Shown here piece by piece: positions 1-5,576 of a DNA stretch of 6,186 bases. The DNA is from JBBRMU01 sp038230655 (GTDB lineage Bacteria > Patescibacteriota > Microgenomatia > UBA1406 > GWC2-37-13), in the NCBI GenBank assembly GCA_038230655.1, contig JBBRMU010000039.1, forward strand, positions 1 to 6,186. Direction: 5' to 3'. The translations under genes were made by a program, and so were the position numbers. The notes beneath the pieces were generated by a model that saw nothing but the letters and a program-made list of their open reading frames with translations, made no database searches and was not told where the DNA came from. How positions within the stretch are numbered: position 1 is the first letter of the stretch; every line of letters begins with the position of its first letter.

Positions 1-729
1 CCTTTAGAAATGATTGAACTACTACGTAAAAATAATGCTGAGTTACTTAGCGTGAAAATGGCATATGCCGGGAGACTCGATCCTATGGCGGAAGGGCTGT
101 TATTAATTTTGTTGGAGAAAGAGTGTAAAAAGCGTAAAGAATATGAAAACTTGATAAAAGTGTACGAGTTTGAAGTACTGTTCGGTTTATCTACAGATTC
201 CTACGATCTGATGGGAATGTTAATTGACATAACTCACGCGATTAATAAAAAGATGATAAGAGAACAATTGAGGATTCTAACAGAGCATTTTATTGGTGAC
301 CATAATCAACTCTATCCCCCCTTTTCTTCGGCAAGGGTAAATGGGAGAGCACTATTTTACTGGGCACGAGAAAAGAGACTTTCAGAGATTGTGATACCCT
401 CAAAAAAAATACATATTGATAATTTAAAAATAATTTCTACTGGGTCTTTATCAACAATGGAGATACTAAAGATACAGTCAAAACGCGTTAGGATAGTAAA
501 GGGAAAATTTCGCCAAGCGGAAATACTTTCAGACTGGCAAGAGAGATTAGAAGGTAAAAGGATTAGTTTTCCGACTTTTAAATTTCAGATTACCTGTTCC
601 TCAGGAACATATGTCAGATCAATTGCCGATGAAATGGGAAAAAAAATCGCCATCCCCTCCTTAGCATTAAGTATCAAACGACTAAAAGTAGGAGAATTTC
701 ATTCAAAGCATGCACAATCATTATTGTGA
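1..729 (+). CDS. truB: tRNA pseudouridine(55) synthase TruB, 5' end cut by window edge
   Basis: Converts uridine 55 in the T-loop of tRNAs to pseudouridine in the cytoplasm. Numbering from the Met codon at position 10, the catalytic motif YAGRLDPMAEGLL lies at residues 19-31 with the nucleophile Asp24. Tyr52 sits in the 'KVYEFEV' strand, the 'TDSYDLMG' segment is at 62-69, the 'YPPFSSARVNG' loop is at 102-112, and the C-terminal 'SSGTYVRS' motif at 197-204 carries the conserved Arg203. These are the standard TruB-family blocks in the standard order. The frame is open to the left edge (codons for Pro-Leu-Glu precede Met10). Family members begin with a 'KPxGxTP' block that would lie just before this point, so the Met at 10 is probably internal and the true start is outside the window. 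The stop is TGA, with an in-frame TAA two codons later. No obvious terminator follows. The family call is firm. Confidence 0.93.
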   Translation, partial: PLEMIELLRKNNAELLSVKMAYAGRLDPMAEGLLLILLEKECKKRKEYENLIKVYEFEVLFGLSTDSYDLMGMLIDITHAINKKMIREQLRILTEHFIGDHNQLYPPFSSARVNGRALFYWAREKRLSEIVIPSKKIHIDNLKIISTGSLSTMEILKIQSKRVRIVKGKFRQAEILSDWQERLEGKRISFPTFKFQITCSSGTYVRSIADEMGKKIAIPSLALSIKRLKVGEFHSKHAQSLL

Positions 730-922
730 AGATAATTTACAACTTTATTTTCGCTTGTTGTTAAGTCTGATCCCAGTTGATCAATATTCTTAAACTGAGT
801 AAGTTTAGTGTGAAAAGGATATTTATCAAGTAAACCGCTGCGCCACTTCTCTTGCAGTTCTCTTACAGCTTTATTGCTTTATCATGATTAAGATTCTTTA
901 ATATTAAATATGATCAGGATAG

Positions 923-950
923 TTGATAACTCAACTCAAAAAATTATCCT
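923..950 (+). promoter_or_regulatory. candidate sigma70-type promoter for the secreted-protein/sortase pair
   Basis: TTGATA at 923-928 (5 of 6 to the -35 consensus) is followed after 16 bases by TATCCT at 945-950 (4 of 6 to the -10 consensus). A 6-bp inverted repeat, AGTTGA (921-926) with TCAACT (931-936) and a 4-base loop, covers the -35 and spacer. AGGATA (916-921) mirrors TATCCT (945-950). Such symmetry could be an operator, but the region is AT-rich and the match is only moderate. A 12-bp palindrome TTTAATATTAAA lies just upstream at 897-908. Confidence 0.35.
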
Positions 951-987
951 TTTACCTTCAAGCAAAATAATTAAAAATTTGATCAAT

Positions 988-999
988 AGAAAGGAGGTG
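988..999 (+). promoter_or_regulatory. exceptionally strong Shine-Dalgarno site
   Basis: AGAAAGGAGGTG is complementary over all 12 bases to the canonical bacterial 16S rRNA 3' end (CACCTCCTTTCT in DNA letters). The GGAGG core ends at 997, seven bases before the ATG at 1005. This spacing fixes the start at 1005 rather than at the GTG at 999, which is itself part of the ribosome binding site. Confidence 0.9.
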
Positions 1000-1004
1000 T
1001 GAAA

Positions 1005-1271
1005 ATGATAAAGCAAGCAATTTTTGCAGGTCTTCTAACGGTAGCATTAGGGACAGCAAGTGGAACACTTGCGCAAACAATGAACTATGGGACTACAAAT
1101 TCAGGGTCAACCACAACGATGAGTCCAAGTCCAGCTACTATGCAAAATCAGAACTCAACAAAGAGTAACATAAATACTGATGGTTCTGGTTTACAAAATG
1201 GACAGGGAGCAGGATCAGGAACAAGTATGCCAAACGGTGCACCTAATACGGGGGAAGGTGGATCTCAGTAA
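1005..1271 (+). CDS. small secreted Gly/Asn/Ser/Thr/Gln-rich protein with LPxTG-like C-terminal motif
   Basis: An 88-residue protein that I do not recognise as a named family. Residues 1-23 look like a Sec signal peptide: Lys3 near the N-terminus, a hydrophobic stretch at about 5-17, and a likely cut after 'GTLA' (Ala23) before Gln24. The mature part is about 65 residues of low complexity, dominated by Ser, Thr, Asn, Gln, Gly and Pro, with no cysteine and no hydrophobic segment, so it is probably disordered and extracellular. Near the C-terminus 'APNTGE' (79-84) resembles the sortase sorting signal LPxTG-E with Ala in place of Leu. Only GGSQ follows, so the usual hydrophobic segment and basic tail of a sorting signal are absent. 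The start is set by a perfect 12-base ribosome binding site. The gene lies 54 bases before the class F sortase, same strand, probably co-transcribed. A role as sortase partner or substrate is inference from position and motif only. Confidence 0.75.
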   Translation: MIKQAIFAGLLTVALGTASGTLAQTMNYGTTNSGSTTTMSPSPATMQNQNSTKSNINTDGSGLQNGQGAGSGTSMPNGAPNTGEGGSQ

Positions 1272-1283
1272 GTAGTTCTTATG

Positions 1284-1328
1284 CATATGAATAAGTAGTC
1301 CCACTTAGTTGGGGCTACTGCTCATATG
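1284..1328 (+). promoter_or_regulatory. long hairpin enclosing the sortase start codon
   Basis: An outer 7-bp stem pairs CATATGA (1284-1290) with TCATATG (1322-1328). An inner 9-bp stem pairs AGTAGTCCC (1294-1302) with GGGGCTACT (1311-1319), with one G-T pair and an 8-base loop at 1303-1310. The small internal loop between the stems is 1291-1293 opposite 1320-1321. The last three bases of the outer stem are the ATG of the sortase gene, and the only Shine-Dalgarno-like run, GGGG at 1311-1314, is inside the inner stem. No run of T follows directly, so this looks more like translational control or an RNA-processing or stability element than a classical terminator. Confidence 0.6.
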
Positions 1329-1901
1329 AAAAATTTTATTACACCTTTAATCTTGACGGTAGGTATTTTCTGCGGTAGTTTAACTACCTTATATGTAAAT
1401 CCGCATATTTCTTCATTCAAAGTTGTTAACAATCAAAAAGTAGAGATTACTCAAAAAAAAGAAGTCCCTCTAACACTCTCCATAGCTAGTTTGGGAATTA
1501 AAACGCCTATTGAGTCAGTAGGTCAGGACTCGCAAGGGAGGATGGCAGTACCGCAGGATGAAAATAATGTCGGTTGGTATATGTTAGGGCCTGAACTCGG
1601 ACAGAAAGGCAGTGCTGTAATTGCTGGACATTATGACTCGCATACCGGACCGGCTATTTTTTATAACCTTTCAGACCTCAAAGAAGGAGATGAAGTGAGT
1701 GTTACTACAAATAAAGGGAAAACCTATACATTTGTTGTGGTTACGAAAGAGATCTATCCTGATATCAGCTTTCCTATAAAAGAAGTGTTTGGCAAAGATG
1801 ATATACCGCGTTTAAACCTCATCACATGTAATGGGATATTTGACCGCACAGCAAAAAATTATAGCGACCGAATTGTCGTATATACAGAACTTAAAAAGTA
1901 G
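1326..1901 (+). CDS. class F sortase (cysteine transpeptidase)
   Basis: A 191-residue membrane-anchored sortase. It cleaves a sorting motif in exported proteins and links the Thr to an amine acceptor in the envelope. One N-terminal hydrophobic segment (about residues 5-23) acts as signal anchor, followed by a short linker and a sortase domain from about 48 to 190. The block order 'LSIASLGI', 'NNVGWYMLGPELGQKGSAVIAGH', 'DSHTGPAIFYNLSDLKEGD', 'LNLITCNGIFD' is that of class F. The catalytic His is His102 (in AGHYDS), the nucleophile is Cys168 (in LITC), and the arginine is most likely Arg182 (in SDRIVV), with Arg174 as an alternative. All three are present, so it should be active. The length is normal for a minimal sortase. 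The start at 1326 is the only reasonable one before the transmembrane segment, yet it has no clear ribosome binding site and sits in a hairpin. The gene lies directly downstream of a small secreted protein that may be its substrate. Confidence 0.93.
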   Translation: MKNFITPLILTVGIFCGSLTTLYVNPHISSFKVVNNQKVEITQKKEVPLTLSIASLGIKTPIESVGQDSQGRMAVPQDENNVGWYMLGPELGQKGSAVIAGHYDSHTGPAIFYNLSDLKEGDEVSVTTNKGKTYTFVVVTKEIYPDISFPIKEVFGKDDIPRLNLITCNGIFDRTAKNYSDRIVVYTELKK

Positions 1902-2104
1902 TTCAAAAATGAGGAGCAATCGTGGTGGTAACATGTAACCAAGTCTAGTTTAGATACCGTCATTACCTTCAACTTTTTCAGGTAGAGTTTAGGATTGGCG
2001 CAGGCACATTTTCATTTTATTAGAATGAGTTGCTTTAACAGAAAGAACTGGCTTCATTTTTATATTACCAGCATCTAAAGGTGTAAACATATTGATGACT
2101 GATC
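1902..2104. other. convergent intergenic gap without a clear gene
   Basis: The sortase (plus strand) and the DUF4112 gene (minus strand) end facing each other across 203 bases. No convincing ORF or RNA gene is seen. The only hairpin of note pairs AGTT(G)CTTT at 2028-2036 with AAAGAACT at 2042-2049 (8 bp, one bulged G, 5-base loop). In the plus direction a T5 run at 2057-2061 follows, but starts eight bases after the stem, so it is at best a weak terminator for the sortase transcript. No good terminator is visible for the minus-strand transcript. Confidence 0.5.
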
Positions 2105-2452
2105 CTATGGAGTTATTTGAGCAGCGCTAACATAATCTATGTGTCGATTTAAAAGTGAGACATTTCTTATATTAGGTTTATAGAAGATATAGAACACGTC
2201 ACCTAAAAAGGGTATTAGTCCAAAGATAAAAGTAATAACAACATTACTTATCATTTGAGCAAGTAAATTTGCTGGAGCTTTAACCTTAAAAGCTAGCGCA
2301 ATGATGTAAAGAGATAGTAAAGTCGCAACCGCGTCTCCTAAACCAGGAACAATCTCAAACAGAGCATTTATACCGAATTTAATACCGAAAATTTCGAATT
2401 TATTATCAAGTAGTCCAGCTATAAACCGAGCAGCTTTTATTTCTTTTTCCAT
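2105..2452 (-). CDS. DUF4112 family small membrane protein
   Basis: A 115-residue protein matching the DUF4112 family, whose function is unknown. It has the family's two-part pattern: a polar N-terminus ('KEIKAARFIAGLLDNKF'), then 'FGINALFEIVPGLGDAVATLLSLYIIALAF' (about 26-55), 'APANLLAQMISNVVI' (59-73) and 'GLIPFLGDVFYIFYKPNIRN' (78-97). The motif P-x-LGD occurs twice, at 36-40 (PGLGD) and 81-85 (PFLGD), suggesting two pseudo-symmetric halves. The two hydrophobic stretches (about 41-55 and 67-90) indicate an integral membrane protein. The length is typical of the family. The start ATG is preceded by no Shine-Dalgarno sequence, but an 18-bp A/T palindrome lies 12 bases upstream. It is the last gene of the minus-strand series, 67 bases after the sortase-like gene, and may share its transcript. 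Confidence 0.85.
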   Translation of the reverse strand: MEKEIKAARFIAGLLDNKFEIFGIKFGINALFEIVPGLGDAVATLLSLYIIALAFKVKAPANLLAQMISNVVITFIFGLIPFLGDVFYIFYKPNIRNVSLLNRHIDYVSAAQITP

Positions 2453-2464
2453 GAGATAATCTTA

Positions 2465-2482
2465 ATTATTATTAATAATAAT
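2465..2482. repeat. perfect 18-bp A/T-only palindrome upstream of the DUF4112 gene
   Basis: ATTATTATTAATAATAAT reads identically on both strands. It lies in the 67-base gap between the sortase-like gene and the DUF4112 gene, with its near edge 12 bases before the DUF4112 ATG. It could be an operator, a weak hairpin in the leader, or part of an AT-rich promoter (TATTAT overlaps it on the minus strand). Chance is plausible in such AT-rich DNA. Confidence 0.4.
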
Positions 2483-2519
2483 ACAGTAAAATTTAAGGAA
2501 AGAAATGGTAACAGATTCG

Positions 2520-3146
2520 TTAAAGTCTATAAGAGTAGGAAAAAAAAACTGCTTCCTTAAGTTTAGCTGTTGAATTAGATAGAAATATAAGCTGTGAATT
2601 CTGTACTGCAGTATGCGATGTAAGAGAGCCAGTTTTTAGAAAAGAAGATTCTTTATACTTATAGATATAAATTGAGTTATTCTCAGTAAGCAGGTAGAGT
2701 TGATCTCCTCTTTGTAAGTTTTTTAGTCTGGCAATGAAATCTACGCTACTATGAGTGTTTAAAGCTGTCTTATCCTGATACTCCACATCAAATGACCCGT
2801 CAATAACGAGTCCTTTCGGAGTGTTTGAACTCAAATTTGGTAAATGGCTTTTCTTATGATTGAATGACACATCAATACCAAGGTTGGGAATAATAAGACG
2901 GATAGCGCGGCTAGACTTAGATGCAACCTTTGCCTGAGTGTTGCTGATTTTTTTGATAATAATGTGTTTTTTCCCGATTACAAAAGCGTATAGCACTATA
3001 AAAAATATAGATAGTATTACGGTGTAAAAGAGATACAGTATTAAAGAATTTTTAGTTTTTATTTGTTTGGAAAAGAGAGCTTTCATAGTAGGGTTTAAAC
3101 TTATCCAATAGTCTAAACCTATTATACCAAATTTCTGAGATTTCAT
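2520..3146 (-). CDS. membrane-anchored sortase-fold protein lacking the catalytic cysteine
   Basis: A 208-residue protein: a cytoplasmic N-terminus of about 34 residues, one transmembrane segment (about 35-57), a basic stretch (59-66), then a sortase-like domain from about 81 to 208. The sortase landmarks are 'IRLIIPNLGIDVSF' (82-95, first strand), 'TALNTHSSVDFIARLKNLQRGDQLYL' (127-152), and 'SIYIYKYKE' (158-166). His132 falls at the catalytic histidine, where active enzymes read 'AGH'. The strand that should read 'LTLITC' is instead 'QLIFLSNST' (185-193), placing Asn191 (or a neighbouring Ser) at the nucleophile. The whole protein has no cysteine, and no arginine precedes the last strand ('KEAVFFSYS'). 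It should therefore be inactive as a transpeptidase and may bind sorting motifs or partner an active sortase. The ribosome binding site GGGAG lies nine bases before the ATG, inside a hairpin. Assignment to the sortase fold is from motif order and is fairly but not fully secure. Confidence 0.7.
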   Translation of the reverse strand: MKSQKFGIIGLDYWISLNPTMKALFSKQIKTKNSLILYLFYTVILSIFFIVLYAFVIGKKHIIIKKISNTQAKVASKSSRAIRLIIPNLGIDVSFNHKKSHLPNLSSNTPKGLVIDGSFDVEYQDKTALNTHSSVDFIARLKNLQRGDQLYLLTENNSIYIYKYKESSFLKTGSLTSHTAVQNSQLIFLSNSTAKLKEAVFFSYSYRL

Positions 3147-3151
3147 ACAAA

Positions 3152-3194
3152 AATACTCCCTTGTTTTGGGGGCAAGTATTCTGAATAGTACTCG
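3152..3194 (-). promoter_or_regulatory. two mutually exclusive hairpins over the ribosome binding site of the sortase-like gene
   Basis: Read on the minus strand, AATACT (3175-3180) pairs with AGTATT (3152-3157) and CCC (3170-3172) with GGG (3158-3160). This puts the GGGAG ribosome binding site in the stem, and a T5 run follows at once, so it could also act as a terminator of the upstream kinase transcript. An alternative stem just upstream pairs CGAGTA (3189-3194) with TACTTG (3173-3178), 6 bp with one G-T pair and a 10-base loop. The two stems share bases 3175-3178 and cannot form together, the layout of an attenuator. Stems are short, so chance folding is possible. Confidence 0.35.
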
Positions 3195-3236
3195 CCATTT
3201 TTATGCGAAAGTAGATTGAAAACAAGTAAGGAGGGG

Positions 3237-3251
3237 TTAAACTCAGTTTAA
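3237..3251. repeat. 15-bp palindrome across the kinase stop codon
   Basis: TTAAACT-C-AGTTTAA is a perfect inverted repeat with a one-base centre, covering the TGA stop of the kinase (3243-3245). As RNA it gives a 6-bp stem with a 3-base loop, and no T run follows on the minus strand (it reads CCCCTCC), so it is not a convincing terminator. A related inverted repeat, TAAACT (791-796) / AGTTTA (802-807), follows truB. Confidence 0.3.
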
Positions 3252-5516
3252 AGAGACTTCACCTTTTCTAGGTTCTATACCCGAGAGTGGAAGACTGAAC
3301 CAAAAAACAGTACCTTTATTCTCGATACTTTTAAACCAGATTTTACCTTCGAGTAGCTCTACGAGAGACTTCACGAGATACAGTCCCAACCCTGTACCAT
3401 CAGTTTCTTTTTTCATGACATTCTCAGCTCTAAAAAACTTTTGATAGATCTTATCTTGTTGGGCGGGAGGAATACCGTAACCTTGGTCCACTACTTCAGA
3501 TATTATACCATCGTCTTTTATTGATAAATTAAGAGTGACTACTGAGTTTTCAGGTGAGTACTTCACAGCATTAGAGAGAAGGTTAAGGTAAATATTTCTC
3601 AAAAGTTTCGGGTCAGTGGATATAAGGGGTATGTTTTTCTCAAAATTGGAGGTTAAAGTAATGTTTTTTTCTTTGAGGATAAAGATAAGATCTTTTTTAA
3701 CTTCTTCAATTAGTTCAGGTAAGTTGGTCGGTATCGGACAGACATTGATTCTTCCTGATTCAATTCTAGAAATATTTAGTAAAGAGTTGACTAAATCGAT
3801 CATTTTTTCATTCGAGTTATGTATGCTGCTCAAATACTCTTTTTGTTGAGAGTCTAAACTGCTCCCTAATACAGCTTCAGTAAACCACTTAATTGCAGTT
3901 AGAGGAGCACGTAGCTGATGAGACGCGAGTGATATAAACTCTGACTTCATTCTGTCAATTTCTTTCTCCTTTGTGATATCTCTTAATACAGAGATGGCTC
4001 CGATGATTTCTTCATTCATTATAACCGCCGAAGTTGTGACTGCGGATGGGAACGTTGCACCATCCTTTTTTGAGAAATAATACACTTTTGAAAGTTTTTC
4101 ACCTGTTGTAAGAACTGTATCGACGATACTCTCAGACTGCTTGAGAATTATTCCAGATTCGTCTGTAAGTATGATCTGGTCACTGAGACGTTTTCCGATT
4201 AGCTCATGACTAGAAAATCCTAACATCTGTTCTATTGCCCTATTAATAATTATTACGACACCATTTTTATCAGTAACAATGAGTCCTTCACCTATACTCT
4301 CAAGCATGACTTCATCACGAATCTTTTCACTTTCGATGCGGCTTTTTGTTTCCTTGAGGTCCTCCATTACTTTTATCAGAGTACTTTCAGACTTTTGAAG
4401 AGAGCTGTTTTTATTTTCTAGTTCAACTGCTTCCTCTTTTATTTTTAGCTCTCCTTCTTTTATTTTGGTATTCGATAGTTGTAGAGCCTCGACCATAGTA
4501 TTGATTTCATGTGCGAGTCTGGATAGTTCATCATTTCCGTAAAGAGTTATTAATTGTTTCTCTTCAAGCTTAGTGCTGATTTTTTTAACTCCTTCACTGA
4601 CAATATATAGTCTCGAGATGATGAGTTTGTCTAGAAGAAAGAGGATAACTGTGCAGAAGATAAGTGTAAGAATACTGAAAATGACAAAAAATGAGTAGAT
4701 GCTACTTTGTCCTTGCTGAAATATATCCCGAGACTGTTCAAGCATCACAAAAAAAACAGGTCTTTTATTTATATCATAAAATAGAGTATATCCAGCAATG
4801 ATATTGTTGTTTACTGGGACGATAAGAGAGTTTTTTGAGATTAATTTGTCCTCAATTATTTTAGTTGATTGAGAAATTGGGTCTCTATTGACGTCAATAA
4901 AAGATAGAGAGAGATGAGTAACATCTGAAAGATTTTTCTCGATATCAGCGTTAATTAACCTTCCAAATAAAAGAGTTCCTAGAATTGGGCCTTTACCTTT
5001 ACTAGTTACAATCGGTCTTGTGGCGACCAGCAAATCATCACCTCTTAGGTTGATAACCCCTTTCACTACACTATTAGTATCGGGATGATCGAAAAGAATA
5101 CTGCCTTTTTGTAAACTATTCTTGAGCTCTACAGGAAGAGGTTCTTCCTGCTTTGTTTCGAAATTAAAGAACTTACTATAGACGATATGCCCTCTATTAT
5201 CAACAAATACAATAGTATTAATTTTTAAAGCTGAAAATGTTTCATCTGTGAGGTTCGACTTAATAAAGCTGTTACTCTGATCTTGCATGAATTTATAGCT
5301 GTCATCCCACTGCGACCAGTCATACAGTTTTGTTGCAATCTCATCTGTTTTGGAGTTGAATGCGTCGTTAACTCTTGAAATGTTCCGTTCGACATCCTGC
5401 TGTTCGACTTTATTAAAACCGCTCAACACAACATTGAATGAAACAAGCATTAAAACTAGGAGAAGAAGCAGCGAGGTGATAGTAATTGTGACAAGTATTT
5501 TTATACGAATGCTCAT
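3243..5516 (-). CDS. CHASE4-HAMP-PAS sensor histidine kinase
   Basis: A 757-residue membrane sensor kinase of a two-component system. Order of parts: transmembrane helix 1 (about 8-32); an extracytoplasmic CHASE4-like domain (about 40-265) with the signature 'DWSQWDDSYKFM' (66-77) and 'TIVFVDNRGHIVYSKFF' (101-117); transmembrane helix 2 (273-295); HAMP (about 298-350); a charged coiled coil (350-400); PAS (403-515, 'GLIVTDKNGVVIIINRAIEQMLGF'); HisKA with phospho-accepting His533 in 'ASHQLRAPLT'; and a HATPase domain with N-box Asn645/Asn649 ('NLLSNAVKYSP'), G1 'DQGYGIP' (677-683), F-box 'FFRAENV' (694-700) and G2 'GTGLGL' (707-712). All catalytic boxes look intact. There is no receiver domain, and no response regulator gene in the window. 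The start has no Shine-Dalgarno sequence but sits about 24 bases after a good promoter. The gene is 56 bases downstream of an efflux transporter. The ligand is unknown. Confidence 0.92.
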   Translation of the reverse strand: MSIRIKILVTITITSLLLLLVLMLVSFNVVLSGFNKVEQQDVERNISRVNDAFNSKTDEIATKLYDWSQWDDSYKFMQDQSNSFIKSNLTDETFSALKINTIVFVDNRGHIVYSKFFNFETKQEEPLPVELKNSLQKGSILFDHPDTNSVVKGVINLRGDDLLVATRPIVTSKGKGPILGTLLFGRLINADIEKNLSDVTHLSLSFIDVNRDPISQSTKIIEDKLISKNSLIVPVNNNIIAGYTLFYDINKRPVFFVMLEQSRDIFQQGQSSIYSFFVIFSILTLIFCTVILFLLDKLIISRLYIVSEGVKKISTKLEEKQLITLYGNDELSRLAHEINTMVEALQLSNTKIKEGELKIKEEAVELENKNSSLQKSESTLIKVMEDLKETKSRIESEKIRDEVMLESIGEGLIVTDKNGVVIIINRAIEQMLGFSSHELIGKRLSDQIILTDESGIILKQSESIVDTVLTTGEKLSKVYYFSKKDGATFPSAVTTSAVIMNEEIIGAISVLRDITKEKEIDRMKSEFISLASHQLRAPLTAIKWFTEAVLGSSLDSQQKEYLSSIHNSNEKMIDLVNSLLNISRIESGRINVCPIPTNLPELIEEVKKDLIFILKEKNITLTSNFEKNIPLISTDPKLLRNIYLNLLSNAVKYSPENSVVTLNLSIKDDGIISEVVDQGYGIPPAQQDKIYQKFFRAENVMKKETDGTGLGLYLVKSLVELLEGKIWFKSIENKGTVFWFSLPLSGIEPRKGEVSLN

Positions 5517-5546
5517 GATGTGTTAGAGGGCTTGAGTAACTATCTC

Positions 5547-5576
5547 AGTATATGTGAGTGATCTTATACTTGTCAA
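5547..5576 (-). promoter_or_regulatory. sigma70-type promoter of the histidine kinase gene
   Basis: On the minus strand a perfect TTGACA (5571-5576) is followed by an 18-base spacer and TATACT (5547-5552, 5 of 6 to consensus). The -35 box overlaps the TGA stop of the MFS gene. A start near 5540 would give a leader of roughly 24 bases before the kinase ATG at 5516. The kinase can therefore be transcribed independently of the transporter. Confidence 0.6.

Larger units (their letters stand above)
910..1002 (+). other. possible 30-codon leader ORF ending at the next gene's start
   Basis: An ATG at 910 opens a 30-codon frame (peptide beginning MIRIVDNSTQ, ending NRKEV) whose TGA at 1000-1002 lies two bases before the ATG of the small secreted protein at 1005. 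Its last codons are themselves the strong ribosome binding site of that gene. There is no Shine-Dalgarno sequence before 910 and the peptide resembles nothing I know. It also overlaps the best promoter candidate for the downstream gene, in which case it would not be transcribed whole. It may be chance, and is listed because the end-to-start arrangement is that of a coupled leader peptide. Confidence 0.15.

Noticed and set aside
730..998. tRNA, riboswitch or other structured RNA between truB and the secreted-protein gene
   Set aside because: No cloverleaf, CCA-type end or recognisable riboswitch core; only short AT-rich inverted repeats were seen.
999..1001. GTG as start of the secreted protein
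   Set aside because: The GTG is the tail of the 12-base Shine-Dalgarno match itself; the ATG at 1005 has ideal spacing.
1284..1340. Hairpin before the sortase as an intrinsic terminator
   Set aside because: No T run follows the stem; the next bases are GAAAAATTTT and belong to the sortase coding sequence.
2520..3146. Frameshift hiding the catalytic Cys of the sortase-like protein
   Set aside because: The frame is continuous through the final strands with sortase-like spacing and ends where a sortase domain should end; no sign that another frame restores an 'LITC' motif, although I could not run a formal frameshift search.
3616..3849. 77-codon plus-strand open frame
   Set aside because: It lies fully antisense to the kinase domain region of the histidine kinase, whose motifs are unmistakable; no family match and no sign of a ribosome binding site that would support it.
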